A stretch of DNA of 64,000 bases from Azoarcus_F sp048158365 (GTDB lineage Bacteria > Pseudomonadota > Gammaproteobacteria > Burkholderiales > Rhodocyclaceae), in the NCBI GenBank assembly GCA_048158365.1, contig JBLLNL010000014.1; one strand, given 5' to 3'. Positions 27,281 through 36,300 of this stretch are shown here, one piece after another (the first letter of the stretch is position 1; each line of letters starts with the position of its first letter). The notes under the pieces were generated by a model. That model did no database searches and was not told where the DNA came from. It saw only the letters and a program-made list of their open reading frames with translations. The translations under genes and the position numbers were made by a program.

Positions 27281-28183
27281 ATGGACTACTCGGCACTGCG
27301 TGCCTTCGTCACCGTCGCCCGCGAGGGCAATCTCACCCGGGCGGCGGAGCGACTCTTTCTGACTCAGCCCGCGCTGAGCCTGCAGATCAAGAAACTGCAG
27401 GGCGAGGTGGACCTGGTGCTGTTCGAGCGCACGTCACGCGGCATGCGTCTGACCGACGCGGGGCGCAAACTGCTGCCGGCGGCCGAGCGGGCGCTGAACG
27501 CGATGGCCGAGTTCGGTGCCACCGCGAACAACCTGAAGGGGCAGATCAGCGGTCGTTTGCGGCTGGGCACCATCGTGGATCCCGAGTTCCTGCGTCTGGG
27601 CGCGTTCCTGGGCCTGCTCGCCGACCGCCATCCGGGCCTCGCCTTCGAACTGCGGCACGGCATGTCGGGCGCGATGGCACGCGAGGTCGAACTGGGCACG
27701 CTGGACGTGTCCTATGCGCTCGGCTTTCCGGGTCTGCCCGAACTGCGCGATCGCTTCCACGCGATCACGCTGACCCGCTTCACCTATCGCGTCGTCGCCC
27801 CGCCCGGCTGGGGGGCGCAGGTGCGGGGCAAGGGCTGGCGCGAACTGGCCGCGCTGCCGTGGATCGCGACGCCGCCCGAATCGGTCCACCATCGGCTGCT
27901 GGAGCGGGTGTTCAGCGCCGAGGGCGTGCAGCCGAATGCGGTCGCGCGGGTCGATCTCGAGCCGTCCATGCTGGACCTGGTCAAGTCCGGCGTCGCGCTC
28001 GCGCTCGCACGCGACAGCCTGGCCCTGCGCGCCGCGCACGCGGAAGGCGTCGTGATCGCCGATGCCGTGTCGCTCGAGGCCGAACTCGGCTTCATCGCAC
28101 TGAAGAACCGTAGCAGCGAATCGGCGATCGCCGCCGCGCTCGACGCGATGGCCGAAGTGTGGCCCGCCGACGCGCGGGGGTGA
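27281..28183 (+). CDS. LysR family transcriptional regulator
   Basis: 300 residues: a winged helix-turn-helix (LRAFVTVAREGNLTRAAERL, TQPALSLQIKKLQ, LFERTSRGMRLTDAG) and a two-lobed effector domain beginning GRLRLGTIVDPEFLRLG. It is divergent from mmsA-GMC with 209 bases between them, the standard layout for a LysR regulator of the neighbouring operon. The effector is unknown, probably the substrate or an intermediate of that pathway. Confidence 0.93.
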   Translation: MDYSALRAFVTVAREGNLTRAAERLFLTQPALSLQIKKLQGEVDLVLFERTSRGMRLTDAGRKLLPAAERALNAMAEFGATANNLKGQISGRLRLGTIVDPEFLRLGAFLGLLADRHPGLAFELRHGMSGAMAREVELGTLDVSYALGFPGLPELRDRFHAITLTRFTYRVVAPPGWGAQVRGKGWRELAALPWIATPPESVHHRLLERVFSAEGVQPNAVARVDLEPSMLDLVKSGVALALARDSLALRAAHAEGVVIADAVSLEAELGFIALKNRSSESAIAAALDAMAEVWPADARG

Positions 28184-28241
28184 GCGTTCCGTGGCGCAAC
28201 TGCGGATGGACGCCGGTCATCCGGTTGTTCTCATTCAGGAG

Positions 28242-29330
28242 TCAACAGAACGACTCGTACTGCACGCGCTCCGCCGCGATCCCGAGCCGGCTTGTGGCGG
28301 CACGCACGGCCTTGATCAATGCGACCGGACCGCACACATAGAACACCGCATCGTCGGCCGCGTGCTGCAGCACCTCGACGACGTCGATCCGCCGGTGGCC
28401 CGGCACGCGACTGAAATAGGTGAAACAGTGGCTCGTGAGTTCGGCGGCGAGCCGGTCGTGATAGGCCATGTCGTCTGGGGGCCGGGCCGTGTAATGCAGC
28501 TCGAACGGCACGTTGCGCCGCCGCAGGGCCTCGGCCATGGCCTTGATCGGCATGATGCCGACGCCGCCGGCAATCAGCACGGCGGGGCGGGAATCGGCGT
28601 GTAGCGGAAAGTGATTGATCGGTGGCGCGACGCGCAGCTGCGTGCCGATCCGCCAGGTCTCGTGGATCGCCTGCGAGCCGCCGCGTCCGTCGTGCTCGCG
28701 GAGCACGGCGCTCTCGTACATGGTGCGACATCCGGGATCCGTCACGAGCGAATACTGCCGTGTGACCACCGATCCTTCAGCGAGGCGCACCGGCACTTCG
28801 AGGTGCGCACCGGCCTCCGTCGGGGGCAGCTCGCGCCAGTCGTCGGCGCGCAGTTCATAGGCGCGGATGCGCGGGGTCAATTGGCGGACGCCGGTGACGG
28901 TGAGCGAAAGTGCGCCGTTGCCGATCGGTTCCTCGGTCCGCGCGTCGCGCGGCGAGGCCTGTTCCGGCCGTTCCGCCGTGACCTGCTGGATCCGCCGCGC
29001 GACTTCGTCCTCCGTATAACGGGGCGTGATGTACTTCGGGCAGTTCCAGTCGAAGCCCTCGATGCGGATGACGATGCCGCGCTCGACGCGCGCGCGGTAG
29101 TGGGCATTGTCGAGGCGTGCCAGCAGTTCGGCATCGCCGTCCTCGTCGATCACCCGCGCTCGGCCGAGGACTTTCAGTCGGGTCTGCTGCGGGTAGTCCA
29201 TCAGAAACAGGCTCACGCGGTCGTCCCCGGCAAGGTTACCCACCGACACATACTGCCGGTTTCCGGCAAAGTCGGCGTACCCGATCGTGCCGGCATCGAG
29301 CACCTTGAGGAAGTCGACCGGACCGCCGCG
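28242..29330 (-). pseudogene. PNPOx-like/ferredoxin reductase-type flavoprotein, 5'-truncated
   Basis: The C-terminal two-thirds is an intact FNR module: VTRQYSLVTDP for FAD, AGGVGIMPIKAMAEAL for NAD(P)H, and FYVCGPVALIKAV. Before it lies the end of a pyridoxamine phosphate oxidase-like domain (VLDAGTIGYADFAGNRQYVSVGNL, read from a GTG at 29303). The frame continues upstream as QHRGGPVDFLKVLD, the family's mid-domain motif, to about 29330, where homology stops. Roughly 50-80 N-terminal residues are missing. Intact relatives often also carry a C-terminal 2Fe-2S domain, which is absent here too. A shortened reductase could still be made from the GTG. Confidence 0.65.
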
Positions 29331-29335
29331 ATGCT

Positions 29336-29482
29336 GACGGCATCCGGCATGCGAAGCGCACCGTCACCTTCGAGACCGACCTCGAGAATTCGAAGCCGAT
29401 CAGCCTGCCGGCGTGGCGAGGCCGGCCATTCCTGGAGAAGCGCGCGGAGCACGCCGCGTCGCTGCTCGACAGCCAGTTGTAG
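29336..29482 (+). pseudogene. Possible C-terminal remnant of a PLD-type cardiolipin synthase
   Basis: A plus-strand frame ending at TAG 29480-29482 reads TVTFETDLENSKPISL, then AWRGRPFLEKRAEHAASLL. This resembles the tail of phospholipase D-like phosphatidyltransferases (acidic F-x-x-D-L-x-x-S, then W-R-x-R-P). No HKD motif is present, so at most the last 45 residues survive. Its broken 5' end abuts the broken 5' end of the flavoprotein near 29335. Confidence 0.4.
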
Positions 29483-29672
29483 CGACGCCGAGGCCGGTCA
29501 CCGATGACTGTGTGGGACGATGCCTTTGATTCGGCACCATGCGATTCTCGTCGATGCCTGGGTCGGCCGGCTCGCAATGGAACACGGCGCGATAAGTTTC
29601 GCGCCGTGCAGTATCGTCCTTGGTCATCCGCCGGTTGAGCGGGTGGGACGAAAGCGGGGGAGTCTCACGATG

Positions 29673-30071
29673 TTACAGGCGCGTGTCATCCAGATGCTGC
29701 GTCGTCCCGTAGTAGGAGTGGATTCCCTTGCTCCAGGACGGGTCACCCATGTCGGGCCAATGGTCCTTGTCGAAGCCCGGCGCATCCTTGAGGCGATCCT
29801 TCTCGACGTACAGCACGAAGCGCTTGTTCTCCGGATCGAGCGTCAAGGCGTTCCATGGCACCGCGAAGAGCTTTTCGCCCATGCCTAGGAAACCGCCATA
29901 GGACAGCACCGCATAGGCCACCCGGCCGCTGCGCATGTCGAGCATGATTTCCTTGATCTCGCCGAGATCTTCGCCCTTGTGATTGTAGACGTCGTCTCCG
30001 GAGAGACTGCCTGCGCTCATCATGGCCGGTCCGGCCTTGATGCCGGCCTTGTCGCTGTTGGTGTATGTCAT
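29673..30071 (-). CDS. PRC-barrel domain protein
   Basis: 132 residues with a PRC-barrel: AGSLSGDDVYNHKGEDLGEIKEIMLDMRSG (given here in outline), VAYAVLSYGGFLGMGEKLFAVPW and LTLDPENKRFVLYV. The tail has DHWPDMGDPSW. Such stand-alone PRC-barrel proteins are common beside stress or envelope genes; the function is not established. It stands alone between the PLD-like remnant and a small divergent gene. Confidence 0.85.
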   Translation of the reverse strand: MTYTNSDKAGIKAGPAMMSAGSLSGDDVYNHKGEDLGEIKEIMLDMRSGRVAYAVLSYGGFLGMGEKLFAVPWNALTLDPENKRFVLYVEKDRLKDAPGFDKDHWPDMGDPSWSKGIHSYYGTTQHLDDTRL

Positions 30072-30346
30072 GGTTAAGCCTTTTTCATTGTGGTTCGTGC
30101 CGTCCGCTGGGCGGAGCGCAATCGCGCATCGCCGATTTCGGACGTGATAAGGATGTACGGGGTCTCACGCCGGGTCGGTACGGCGGCGCACATGGGCACC
30201 CGGCGGGAACGTGGGTTTGCTTCATGTGCGCCATCGTACCGACCTTGCCAGCCAGTGCGACTAACCTTGCACGGTCAATTCCGGATGCGATCGCCGCCCG
30301 CTTTCGGCGGCATAGGCCGCACCCATTCGAACCCGATTAAGGAAAT

Positions 30347-30580
30347 ATGATGAAGAACCCCTGGACCAAGAAGAACCCGCTCATGAGCATGTGGCTAAGC
30401 GCGGCCAACAGCATGATCGGCCAGGCTCGCGGCCAGGCCACGGCCACGGTCAAGCGCGAATCAGCCAAGGCCGTGACCGCCGCGACGAACGAGGGCGTGA
30501 AGCAGGTCACCGACTTCTGGACGACTGTGCTGACCCCGCCCAAGGCACCGCGCAAAGCCCGCACGCGCAAGCAGCGCTGA
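30347..30580 (+). CDS. Small basic hypothetical protein (phasin-like features)
   Basis: 77 residues: WTKKNPLMSMWLSAANSM, an amphipathic Ala/Thr/Lys-rich middle (GQARGQATATVKRESAKAV) and a very basic C-terminus (KAPRKARTRKQR). AAGGAAAT precedes the ATG. Short amphipathic proteins ending in Lys/Arg-rich tails include phasin-like and DNA-binding proteins, but no family is recognised with confidence. The 275 bases before it (30072-30346) contain no visible gene. Confidence 0.55.
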   Translation: MMKNPWTKKNPLMSMWLSAANSMIGQARGQATATVKRESAKAVTAATNEGVKQVTDFWTTVLTPPKAPRKARTRKQR

Positions 30581-30770
30581 TGCTTCCCTGGTGGCTATCG
30601 GGACGTTCCGATGCCGGGAAAGGGTCAGCGCTGCTTGCGTGACTTCCTGTGTGCGCATCTCGGGAATAGCATCCTGCGCACCTGTTCCATAATGCTATGA
30701 GTCGCTGGTCAGAGGCCGGTGCTTTCGGTTACCTGGCGGCTCGGTCGCGGGATGGATGAGGAGAAAACGC

Positions 30771-31139
30771 ATGGTTAGTCTGTACGATCGCCTGGGGGGC
30801 GCGTCTGCGGTGGACGCCGCGGTCGACCTGTTCTACGCCAAGGTGCTCGCCGATGCCCGCATCCGGCACCTGTTCATGAACACCGACATCGATCTGTTAC
30901 GCCGCCATCAGAAGGATTTCCTGATGCTGGCCGTCGGCGGCGCCAGCGCCTACGACGGCAGAAGCATGCGCGCCGCGCACCAGGCACTGGTCGATACCAG
31001 AGGGCTGGACGAAACCCATTTCGACGCCGTGGTCGAGAACCTCGCCGAGGCCCTGACCGAACTGGGCATCGAAGAAGCCCTGATCGACGAGGTCGCCGAT
31101 ATCGCCGCGTCGATCAATGACGACGTGTTGTGTCGTTAG
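30771..31139 (+). CDS. Group 1 truncated haemoglobin
   Basis: 122 residues with the 2-on-2 globin pattern: SLYDRLGGASAVDAAVDLFYAKVLAD in outline, RHLFMNTDIDLLRRHQKDFLMLAVGG, and the proximal His in MRAAHQALV. TrHbN-type globins bind oxygen or nitric oxide and often detoxify NO. The start at 30771 is chosen because GAGGAG lies 9 bases upstream; the 5-residue longer start at 30756 overlaps that site. Confidence 0.92.
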   Translation: MVSLYDRLGGASAVDAAVDLFYAKVLADARIRHLFMNTDIDLLRRHQKDFLMLAVGGASAYDGRSMRAAHQALVDTRGLDETHFDAVVENLAEALTELGIEEALIDEVADIAASINDDVLCR

Positions 31140-31205
31140 CCGACCAGCCATGACCGCACAGCCTCCTAGACCTTGCGCGCCGCAGCCGATCGCAATCGCG
31201 CAGGA

Positions 31206-31706
31206 TTACATGGCGAGCTTGAAGCGGATCTGCTCGATTCCCGCTTCTGCGCACGCGTCGTCCATCTCGCCGGACGGGGCGCCCGAGACGCCGATGCCGC
31301 CGACCAGCGAACCCGCCTGCTCGATCATCACGCCGCCGCCCAGCGCGACCACGCGTGGCAGATTTCGAATGCCGCTTGCAGCCTCGCCCGCCTGCGTCAT
31401 TGCGGCCAGTTCGGTGGTGTTGGTGCGAAAACTCACTGCGGTCCAGGCCTTGCCAATCGCAGTGTCGGGTGTATGTGGCCCGGCGAACTGGTCGCGCAGC
31501 ATCACCTGCGGATTGCCGCCGCGATCGACCACCGCGACCGCAACCTGGGCACCGCGCTCGCGGCAATCGTTCAGGGCTGCCTGTGCCGCCTCGAGTGCCA
31601 CTTCCGGGAGCAGGACCGGAATCGTGAACGTGGCGGTTTCGTCAGCCCACGCAGATGCCGTCGTGAAGGCCATGAGCGTTACCGCGATGAAAGACTTGGC
31701 GCGCAT
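31206..31706 (-). CDS. Secreted GlcG/HbpS family haem-binding-like protein
   Basis: 166 residues: a signal peptide (FIAVTLMAFTTASAWA) followed by a GlcG/HbpS (DUF336) domain with ALEAAQAALNDCRERG, VAVVDRGGNPQVMLRDQFAGPHT in two parts, KAWTAVSFRTNT, and GGGVMIEQAGSLVGGIGVSGAPSGE in outline. Start at 31706 with AGGAGGATT upstream. Members bind haem or corrinoids or serve as accessory proteins; the exact role is unknown. It converges with the truncated haemoglobin gene. Confidence 0.88.
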   Translation of the reverse strand: MRAKSFIAVTLMAFTTASAWADETATFTIPVLLPEVALEAAQAALNDCRERGAQVAVAVVDRGGNPQVMLRDQFAGPHTPDTAIGKAWTAVSFRTNTTELAAMTQAGEAASGIRNLPRVVALGGGVMIEQAGSLVGGIGVSGAPSGEMDDACAEAGIEQIRFKLAM

Positions 31707-31924
31707 AATCGAATCCTCCTGATGGGTGGCGGGTTGGTGGTCGATCGGTACCTGCGGGATCGGCATTCACCGTGCGAAGGCCCATGCTAGCAGAAGGGCA
31801 GCCGGTTCCCCGTCGCGGGACCGACCAAACCGGGAAATGGCGAAATCGAGTATGGATCCGTCGGCCTGCAACATCGGGTGGCCGCGTGCTTCGTCGTCGC
31901 GCCGATACGCCCCGGGCGCCGCGC

Positions 31925-32587
31925 TCAGCCCATGCGTCGCTTCACGCCGACGCGCGTCCTTCGCGCGGCCATCATCGCGGGCGTCTCCAGGCTGGGGTCG
32001 CCGGCGATACAGGCCCTGGCCATCGGCAGCGCATCCAGTCCCCAGAAAAGCCGATCCCCGATCCTCAGCGTGGGCACGCCGAACATGCCGAGCTTAACGG
32101 CGGCCTCGGTGTTCGCCCTGAGCCGCGCCTTCACATCGGGCGCCGCGATTCGTTGTTGTGCATCGGGCACGCCCAGCGCGTCGATCAGCGCGCGCCAAAC
32201 CGCAGGATCTTCGGGGTCGGCGCCGGTGGTCCACAACGCATCGAACACCGCCGAGACGACCGGCTGCGTGCTCCCGAGCGCGACGATGAGTCGCAGGTAC
32301 TTCAACGGGTTGAACGGATGCGCATCCGGCATCAGGAACGGAATGCCGCGCGTCTGGGCAATCCAGGTGCACAGTTCGTAGGTGCACGTGCGCTTCGGCT
32401 CGATCTCGGCCGGCCCCTTGTTGTCATGCGCCTCGAGCAGGCCGGCGAACAGCACCGGATGAAGCCTCACCTCCACCGGCAGCGGTTCCCGGCGCAGCAC
32501 CGCGTCGAGCAGGTAAGCATAAGGGGAGACCACGTCGAAATAGAGGTCGGCATGCGTCGGGCTCGGGGTCGGGTCGGAGTGGGTCAT
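31925..32587 (-). CDS. DsbA-family 2-hydroxychromene-2-carboxylate isomerase-like protein
   Basis: 220 residues with the thioredoxin-fold pattern of kappa-class GST/HCCA isomerases: LYFDVVSPYAYLLDAVL at the N-terminus (Ser-Pro-Tyr in place of the CxxC motif), HPFNPLKYLRLIVAL near 105, and GMFGVPTLRIGDRLFWGLDAL near 187. HCCA isomerases act with glutathione in naphthalene and other aromatic degradation. There is no aromatic operon beside it, so the substrate is uncertain. Confidence 0.87.
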   Translation of the reverse strand: MTHSDPTPSPTHADLYFDVVSPYAYLLDAVLRREPLPVEVRLHPVLFAGLLEAHDNKGPAEIEPKRTCTYELCTWIAQTRGIPFLMPDAHPFNPLKYLRLIVALGSTQPVVSAVFDALWTTGADPEDPAVWRALIDALGVPDAQQRIAAPDVKARLRANTEAAVKLGMFGVPTLRIGDRLFWGLDALPMARACIAGDPSLETPAMMAARRTRVGVKRRMG

Positions 32588-32977
32588 GGATGTTGTGCCT
32601 CGAGAAAACGCAGCCGCGCGGCGGATGGATTTGGCAAGTCCATTGGGGCGTAATGCAGCTTAACGCGGAACGGGTGGCCCGGGTTACCCCTTGGAGGGAT
32701 TGCGGACGGTCAGCCGATCGAGCATCAGATTCTTGTCGAAGAAGGCAAGGCGCATCGAGGCAGCGCTCCCGGTCTGCTTGGTGTGCCTCAAGCCGGTCGA
32801 TGCGAAAATCTGCAGGAGACCGACCCCGCAACCGGTGCAGGCGCGTCAGCAGTTCGGCTGGCTGCGCCTTGCGCGACGTCCACCATTCTGGTGAACTGCT
32901 CTGCCTTTATTGCATTTTTTGATGACTCCCTGTTCACGTTTCGAACTTAACCTTCCCAACGTATGCACGTGTGACCA
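32588..32977. other. Intergenic region without a recognisable gene
   Basis: 390 bases before the MntA-like gene. Several short frames are open, but none resembles a known family or has a good ribosome binding site. On the minus strand near 32680-32760 a frame ends FFDKNLMLDRLTVRNPSKG, which could be the tail of a lost gene. The last 90 bases are AT-richer and probably hold the promoter of the next gene. Confidence 0.4.
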
Positions 32978-33268
32978 ATGAAACCATCCGAAGCGCTTCA
33001 ACGTTTCGAAGATAAGGTACGCAGAACACTTGCGCTTTACCCGGTGCGCAATCCACGCGTCTTCGGCTCCGTGCTGCACGGCACCGACGAAGACCATAGT
33101 GACCTTGACCTCCTCGTCGATGCAGCGCCAGGGGCCACGCTCTTTGACCTTGGCAAACTTGAGGTGTCCCTTGAGGAAATTCTCGGCGTGCCAGTGCACG
33201 TCGTCACGCCCGGTGACCTTCCTGCGCGTATCCGTCAGAGGGTGGTTTCCGAGGCTCGCACGCTGTAA
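32978..33268 (+). CDS. MntA-type minimal nucleotidyltransferase (orphan antitoxin)
   Basis: 96 residues with the nucleotidyltransferase signature FGSVLHGTDEDHSDLDLLVD: Gly30-Ser31 and the metal-binding Asp42/Asp44. In MntA-HepT modules this protein AMPylates and silences a HEPN-domain RNase toxin encoded next door. No HEPN gene lies on either side. Downstream, only 73 bases separate it from the leader-distal end of the CRISPR array. It seems full length. It could act on a toxin elsewhere or be the survivor of a deleted module. Confidence 0.85.
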   Translation: MKPSEALQRFEDKVRRTLALYPVRNPRVFGSVLHGTDEDHSDLDLLVDAAPGATLFDLGKLEVSLEEILGVPVHVVTPGDLPARIRQRVVSEARTL

Positions 33269-33341
33269 TTTGATCTGAGTGGGTTTGGCACATTCGAGAG
33301 CCAAGGCTCTCGGCCGGCGAGCTTCCCGGGTTGTCACGCTG

Positions 33342-36300
33342 TGGTTCATCCCCGCGCGAGCGGGGAACACTCCGGGAGCGCCTTCGCCACGCCGTCCAGG
33401 AACGGTTCATCCCCGCGCGAGCGGGGAACACGTTGATCGGGCTGAGTTCGCTCATCGCCAGCTCGGTTCATCCCCGCGCGAGCGGGGAACACTATCAGTC
33501 ATCGATGATAATGGGGTGCGCGTACGGTTCATCCCCGCGCGAGCGGGGAACACTCGAAATGGCGCGCTCATTTTATGGGGCAAAGCGGTTCATCCCCGCG
33601 CGAGCGGGGAACACATCCCGGGCGCGTTCAGGACCGTGATCTCTTTCGGTTCATCCCCGCGCGAGCGGGGAACACCATGCAGAGGCCCCCCGAGTGACCC
33701 ACGCCAGCGGTTCATCCCCGCGCGAGCGGGGAACACCATGCAGAGGCCCCCCGAGTGACCCACGCCAGCGGTTCATCCCCGCGCGAGCGGGGAACACCAT
33801 GCAGAGGCCCCCCGAGTGACCCACGCCAGCGGTTCATCCCCGCGCGAGCGGGGAACACTCGATGACACCCATCCTATCGAGGTAGGGAAGCGGTTCATCC
33901 CCGCGCGAGCGGGGAACACACCTTGGCTTTTGGATATACCGCCAAAACCTTCGGTTCATCCCCGCGCGAGCGGGGAACACCACTTGATCTGCGTCCGCTT
34001 CCTTCACCCAGCCGGTTCATCCCCGCGCGAGCGGGGAACACGACGCAGACATTCTCGGCATCGACCCGGTTCGCGGTTCATCCCCGCGCGAGCGGGGAAC
34101 ACTAGTTCGCTGATTTGTTTGCGAACGCCATAACCGGTTCATCCCCGCGCGAGCGGGGAACACTCGAGCAAGGGCAGCAGATCGGAGGGGCCATCCGGTT
34201 CATCCCCGCGCGAGCGGGGAACACCGCGATCCGGCGCGGTGCGAAGATGCTCCAGGCGGTTCATCCCCGCGCGAGCGGGGAACACTGCGCCCAAGAGTTC
34301 ACGGACAAAATCGAGAGCGGTTCATCCCCGCGCGAGCGGGGAACACAGGTGGTGATCCGCGCATGGGCCTCGCGCAAACGGTTCATCCCCGCGCGAGCGG
34401 GGAACACGATGCCGGTGAAGCTCAGGCCGCCCAGTGCGTCGGTTCATCCCCGCGCGAGCGGGGAACACAACGCACGGCTCGAATACGAATCCGGGCAGAC
34501 CGGTTCATCCCCGCGCGAGCGGGGAACACATCAGGGCGCAACGGATCTCGGCACGCTGACACGGTTCATCCCCGCGCGAGCGGGGAACACGCGCGTGCTC
34601 ATGGCTCTGAGGTGTCCGATAGCGGTTCATCCCCGCGCGAGCGGGGAACACGCCAGATACATAACACCGGTCAGAAACCCTTTCGGTTCATCCCCGCGCG
34701 AGCGGGGAACACACCGACCCTGTCTGGAAGATACGGCGTATCACCGGTTCATCCCCGCGCGAGCGGGGAACACTTGCGTGCAGTGCGTAGAAAACTCTTG
34801 CATGTCGGTTCATCCCCGCGCGAGCGGGGAACACTGTTCCGCACGGGGACGGTTTAAATGCAGTACCGGTTCATCCCCGCGCGAGCGGGGAACACATCCT
34901 CGTCTCGCTCGATGGGAAGCTTTTTCGCGGTTCATCCCCGCGCGAGCGGGGAACACGGCAAATAGACCACGTTCACGGTGTTCTCCCGTCGGTTCATCCC
35001 CGCGCGAGCGGGGAACACTTCGTCTCCGCAGGCACGATCAACTTCGGCAACGGTTCATCCCCGCGCGAGCGGGGAACACGCGAACAGTTTGGGGATGATC
35101 ATGGGTGCGTCCTGGTTCATCCCCGCGCGAGCGGGGAACACTTGTCCCCGCTATCAAAGAACTTCAAGAGCGACGGTTCATCCCCGCGCGAGCGGGGAAC
35201 ACATGATTCATTCCTCATCAAGCGTGTGTCCCGTACGGTTCATCCCCGCGCGAGCGGGGAACACGCCATGCCGCGCCCCACCGGGCCATACCCTGCCGGT
35301 TCATCCCCGCGCGAGCGGGGAACACTCGCCGGCCTCGAGCCGGGAATCAGCCAAGAGCGGTTCATCCCCGCGCGAGCGGGGAACACGGCAGTATCAGCAG
35401 CCATGCGCATATCAATGGCGGTTCATCCCCGCGCGAGCGGGGAACACCATCTCGGTGCCGTAAGTGATGGTGAGTAACACGGTTCATCCCCGCGCGAGCG
35501 GGGAACACTTCTTCAACGCGCACGCTTCTGAGGATGCGGGCGGTTCATCCCCGCGCGAGCGGGGAACACGCTAACCCATTTGGCCAGTGTTCCACTTACT
35601 TGCGGTTCATCCCCGCGCGAGCGGGGAACACGGCATCTATGTGATCGGAAAGACCTACGCGTTCGGTTCATCCCCGCGCGAGCGGGGAACACCACATCGT
35701 CAGGCCGGCAACCTGTTCGTCGTACGGTTCATCCCCGCGCGAGCGGGGAACACTATCCTGTAGCTGACCCGCTCGCGCACGTTGTCCGGTTCATCCCCGC
35801 GCGAGCGGGGAACACTTCTCGCATCCCGCGCAGAGCGGGTCCGGTCCCGGTTCATCCCCGCGCGAGCGGGGAACACCTGGGGGTGTGACATGGCATCGCT
35901 CAATAAAATCGGTTCATCCCCGCGCGAGCGGGGAACACAAATCCAGCTTGCCGAACGCCTCTGGAAGCGCCGGTTCATCCCCGCGCGAGCGGGGAACACC
36001 TTCTTCGCCACAGACGCAGCACAGACCGTACCGGTTCATCCCCGCGCGAGCGGGGAACACGGTCGAACAAAACTGCCGCCGCGCTCAACAAACGGTTCAT
36101 CCCCGCGCGAGCGGGGAACACCGCCCGTTTCCAAGTTTCTATTCGACATTTTGCGGTTCATCCCCGCGCGAGCGGGGAACACGGTTTTAGCGTAACGTTG
36201 GTATTCGGTCATAACGGTTCATCCCCGCGCGAGCGGGGAACACGTCGCCATGCTCAAGCCGGACCGCTTCGCCGCCGGTTCATCCCCGCGCGAGCGGGGA

